A stretch of 6,756 nt of DNA. It comes from Bradymonadales bacterium. GTDB lineage: Bacteria > Myxococcota > Bradymonadia > REDH01. Positions 6,417 through 6,756 of the stretch are shown here, piece by piece. How positions within the stretch are numbered: position 1 is the first letter of the stretch; every line of letters starts with the position of its first letter. Where the stretch lies: contig CANKLS010000061.1 in NCBI GenBank assembly GCA_947483645.1, positions 1 through 6,756 on the forward strand, in the 5' to 3' direction. Below the pieces are notes generated by a model. It made no database searches, had not been told where the DNA came from, and saw nothing but the letters and a program-made list of their open reading frames with translations. The position numbers and the translations under genes are program-made.

Positions 6417-6756
6417 GAAGGAGATGGTCGCCGTCGTGGTGATCAGGATCAGGTCGTGGCGAGCGGGATACCAGCCGTTGGGCTCCACCCGGATGATGAG
6501 GTCCATCAGCCCGTCTTCGGTAAGGAAGGGGTGGAGGTCATCTTTGTAGACGATGTTGAGGTCGGCGTAGGTGGTGTCTGGCGCAAAGCCGCTTGCCTCG
6601 GCGATGAGCACACGCTCGCCCTTGTACTCCGTAAAGAACTGGGCGCGGCTGGCGAAGGAGAGCCGCGCGTCGCTCGGCAGGATGATGTTGATGTAGGCCG
6701 ACTCGAGGTTGACGGAGACGGCCTCGGCGGGGTTGTGGGTGAACTTGAACCGCTTC
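6408..6756 (-). CDS. Unrecognised protein, C-terminal part (gene runs off the right edge)
   Basis: On the minus strand a frame is open from the right edge to TAG at 6410-6408, giving the last 115 residues of a longer protein (first full codon at 6755). There is an internal GTG at 6611-6609, but the frame continues upstream of it without interruption and with the same codon bias, so GTG 6611 is not a likely start. The visible part alternates short hydrophobic strands with polar turns (SAYINIILPSDARLSF, ADLNIVYKDD, LMDLIIRVEPNGWYP, HDLILITTTATISFDL), suggesting a beta-rich domain. I do not recognise the family and see no catalytic motif. A signal peptide or lipoprotein start, if any, would be outside the window. 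It converges on tsaB with a four-base overlap. Confidence 0.7.
   Translation of the reverse strand, partial: KRFKFTHNPAEAVSVNLESAYINIILPSDARLSFASRAQFFTEYKGERVLIAEASGFAPDTTYADLNIVYKDDLHPFLTEDGLMDLIIRVEPNGWYPARHDLILITTTATISFDL

Noticed and set aside
6609..6611. GTG at 6611-6609 as the start of a 67-residue minus-strand gene
   Set aside because: The same frame continues without a stop to the window edge with equally protein-like sequence, so this is an internal valine of a longer gene.

Overview
This is a gene-dense, high-GC bacterial window. It carries a compact five-gene rightward cluster (635-6411) flanked by two incomplete leftward genes that run off the edges. Core gene order (cdsA, rseP, then tsaB), the long rseP with extra PDZ modules, the Hsp70/J-protein pair and the GC-rich codon use best fit a myxobacterial or other former 'deltaproteobacterial' genome (Myxococcota-like). 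That placement is an inference from recalled gene order and protein style, not from a search. There are no RNA genes, insertion sequences, CRISPR arrays or other signs of mobile DNA.

Layout. (1) 1-383, minus strand: N-terminal part of an unrecognised protein. (2) 384-634: a 251-base divergent intergenic region with a GC-rich inverted repeat and at best a weak promoter candidate. (3) 635-2239: an Hsp70/DnaK-family ATPase with an intact nucleotide-binding domain and beta substrate-binding domain but no helical lid. (4) 2244-3152: an unusual J-domain protein with a degenerate receiver-like N-terminus, an HPE instead of HPD tripeptide, and a helical tail. (5) 3145-4032: CdsA, CDP-diacylglycerol synthase. 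(6) 4046-5701: RseP-type site-2 protease with three PDZ-like modules and a TTG start set by a strong Shine-Dalgarno sequence. (7) 5698-6411: TsaB of the tRNA t6A pathway. (8) 6408-6756, minus strand: C-terminal part of an unrecognised beta-rich protein. Its stop codon overlaps the tsaB stop inside a perfect inverted repeat.

The five plus-strand genes are spaced by +4, -8, +13 and -4 bases, so they are probably one transcript with translational coupling. cdsA, rseP and tsaB are ordinary housekeeping genes for phospholipid precursor synthesis, regulated intramembrane proteolysis and tRNA modification. The unusual part is the Hsp70/J pair at the head of the operon. The Hsp70 lacks its lid, and the J partner has lost the canonical HPD aspartate and carries a pseudo-receiver-like domain. 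This may be a specialised, non-canonical chaperone pair tied to envelope biogenesis genes. That functional link is a hypothesis from gene order and domain content only.
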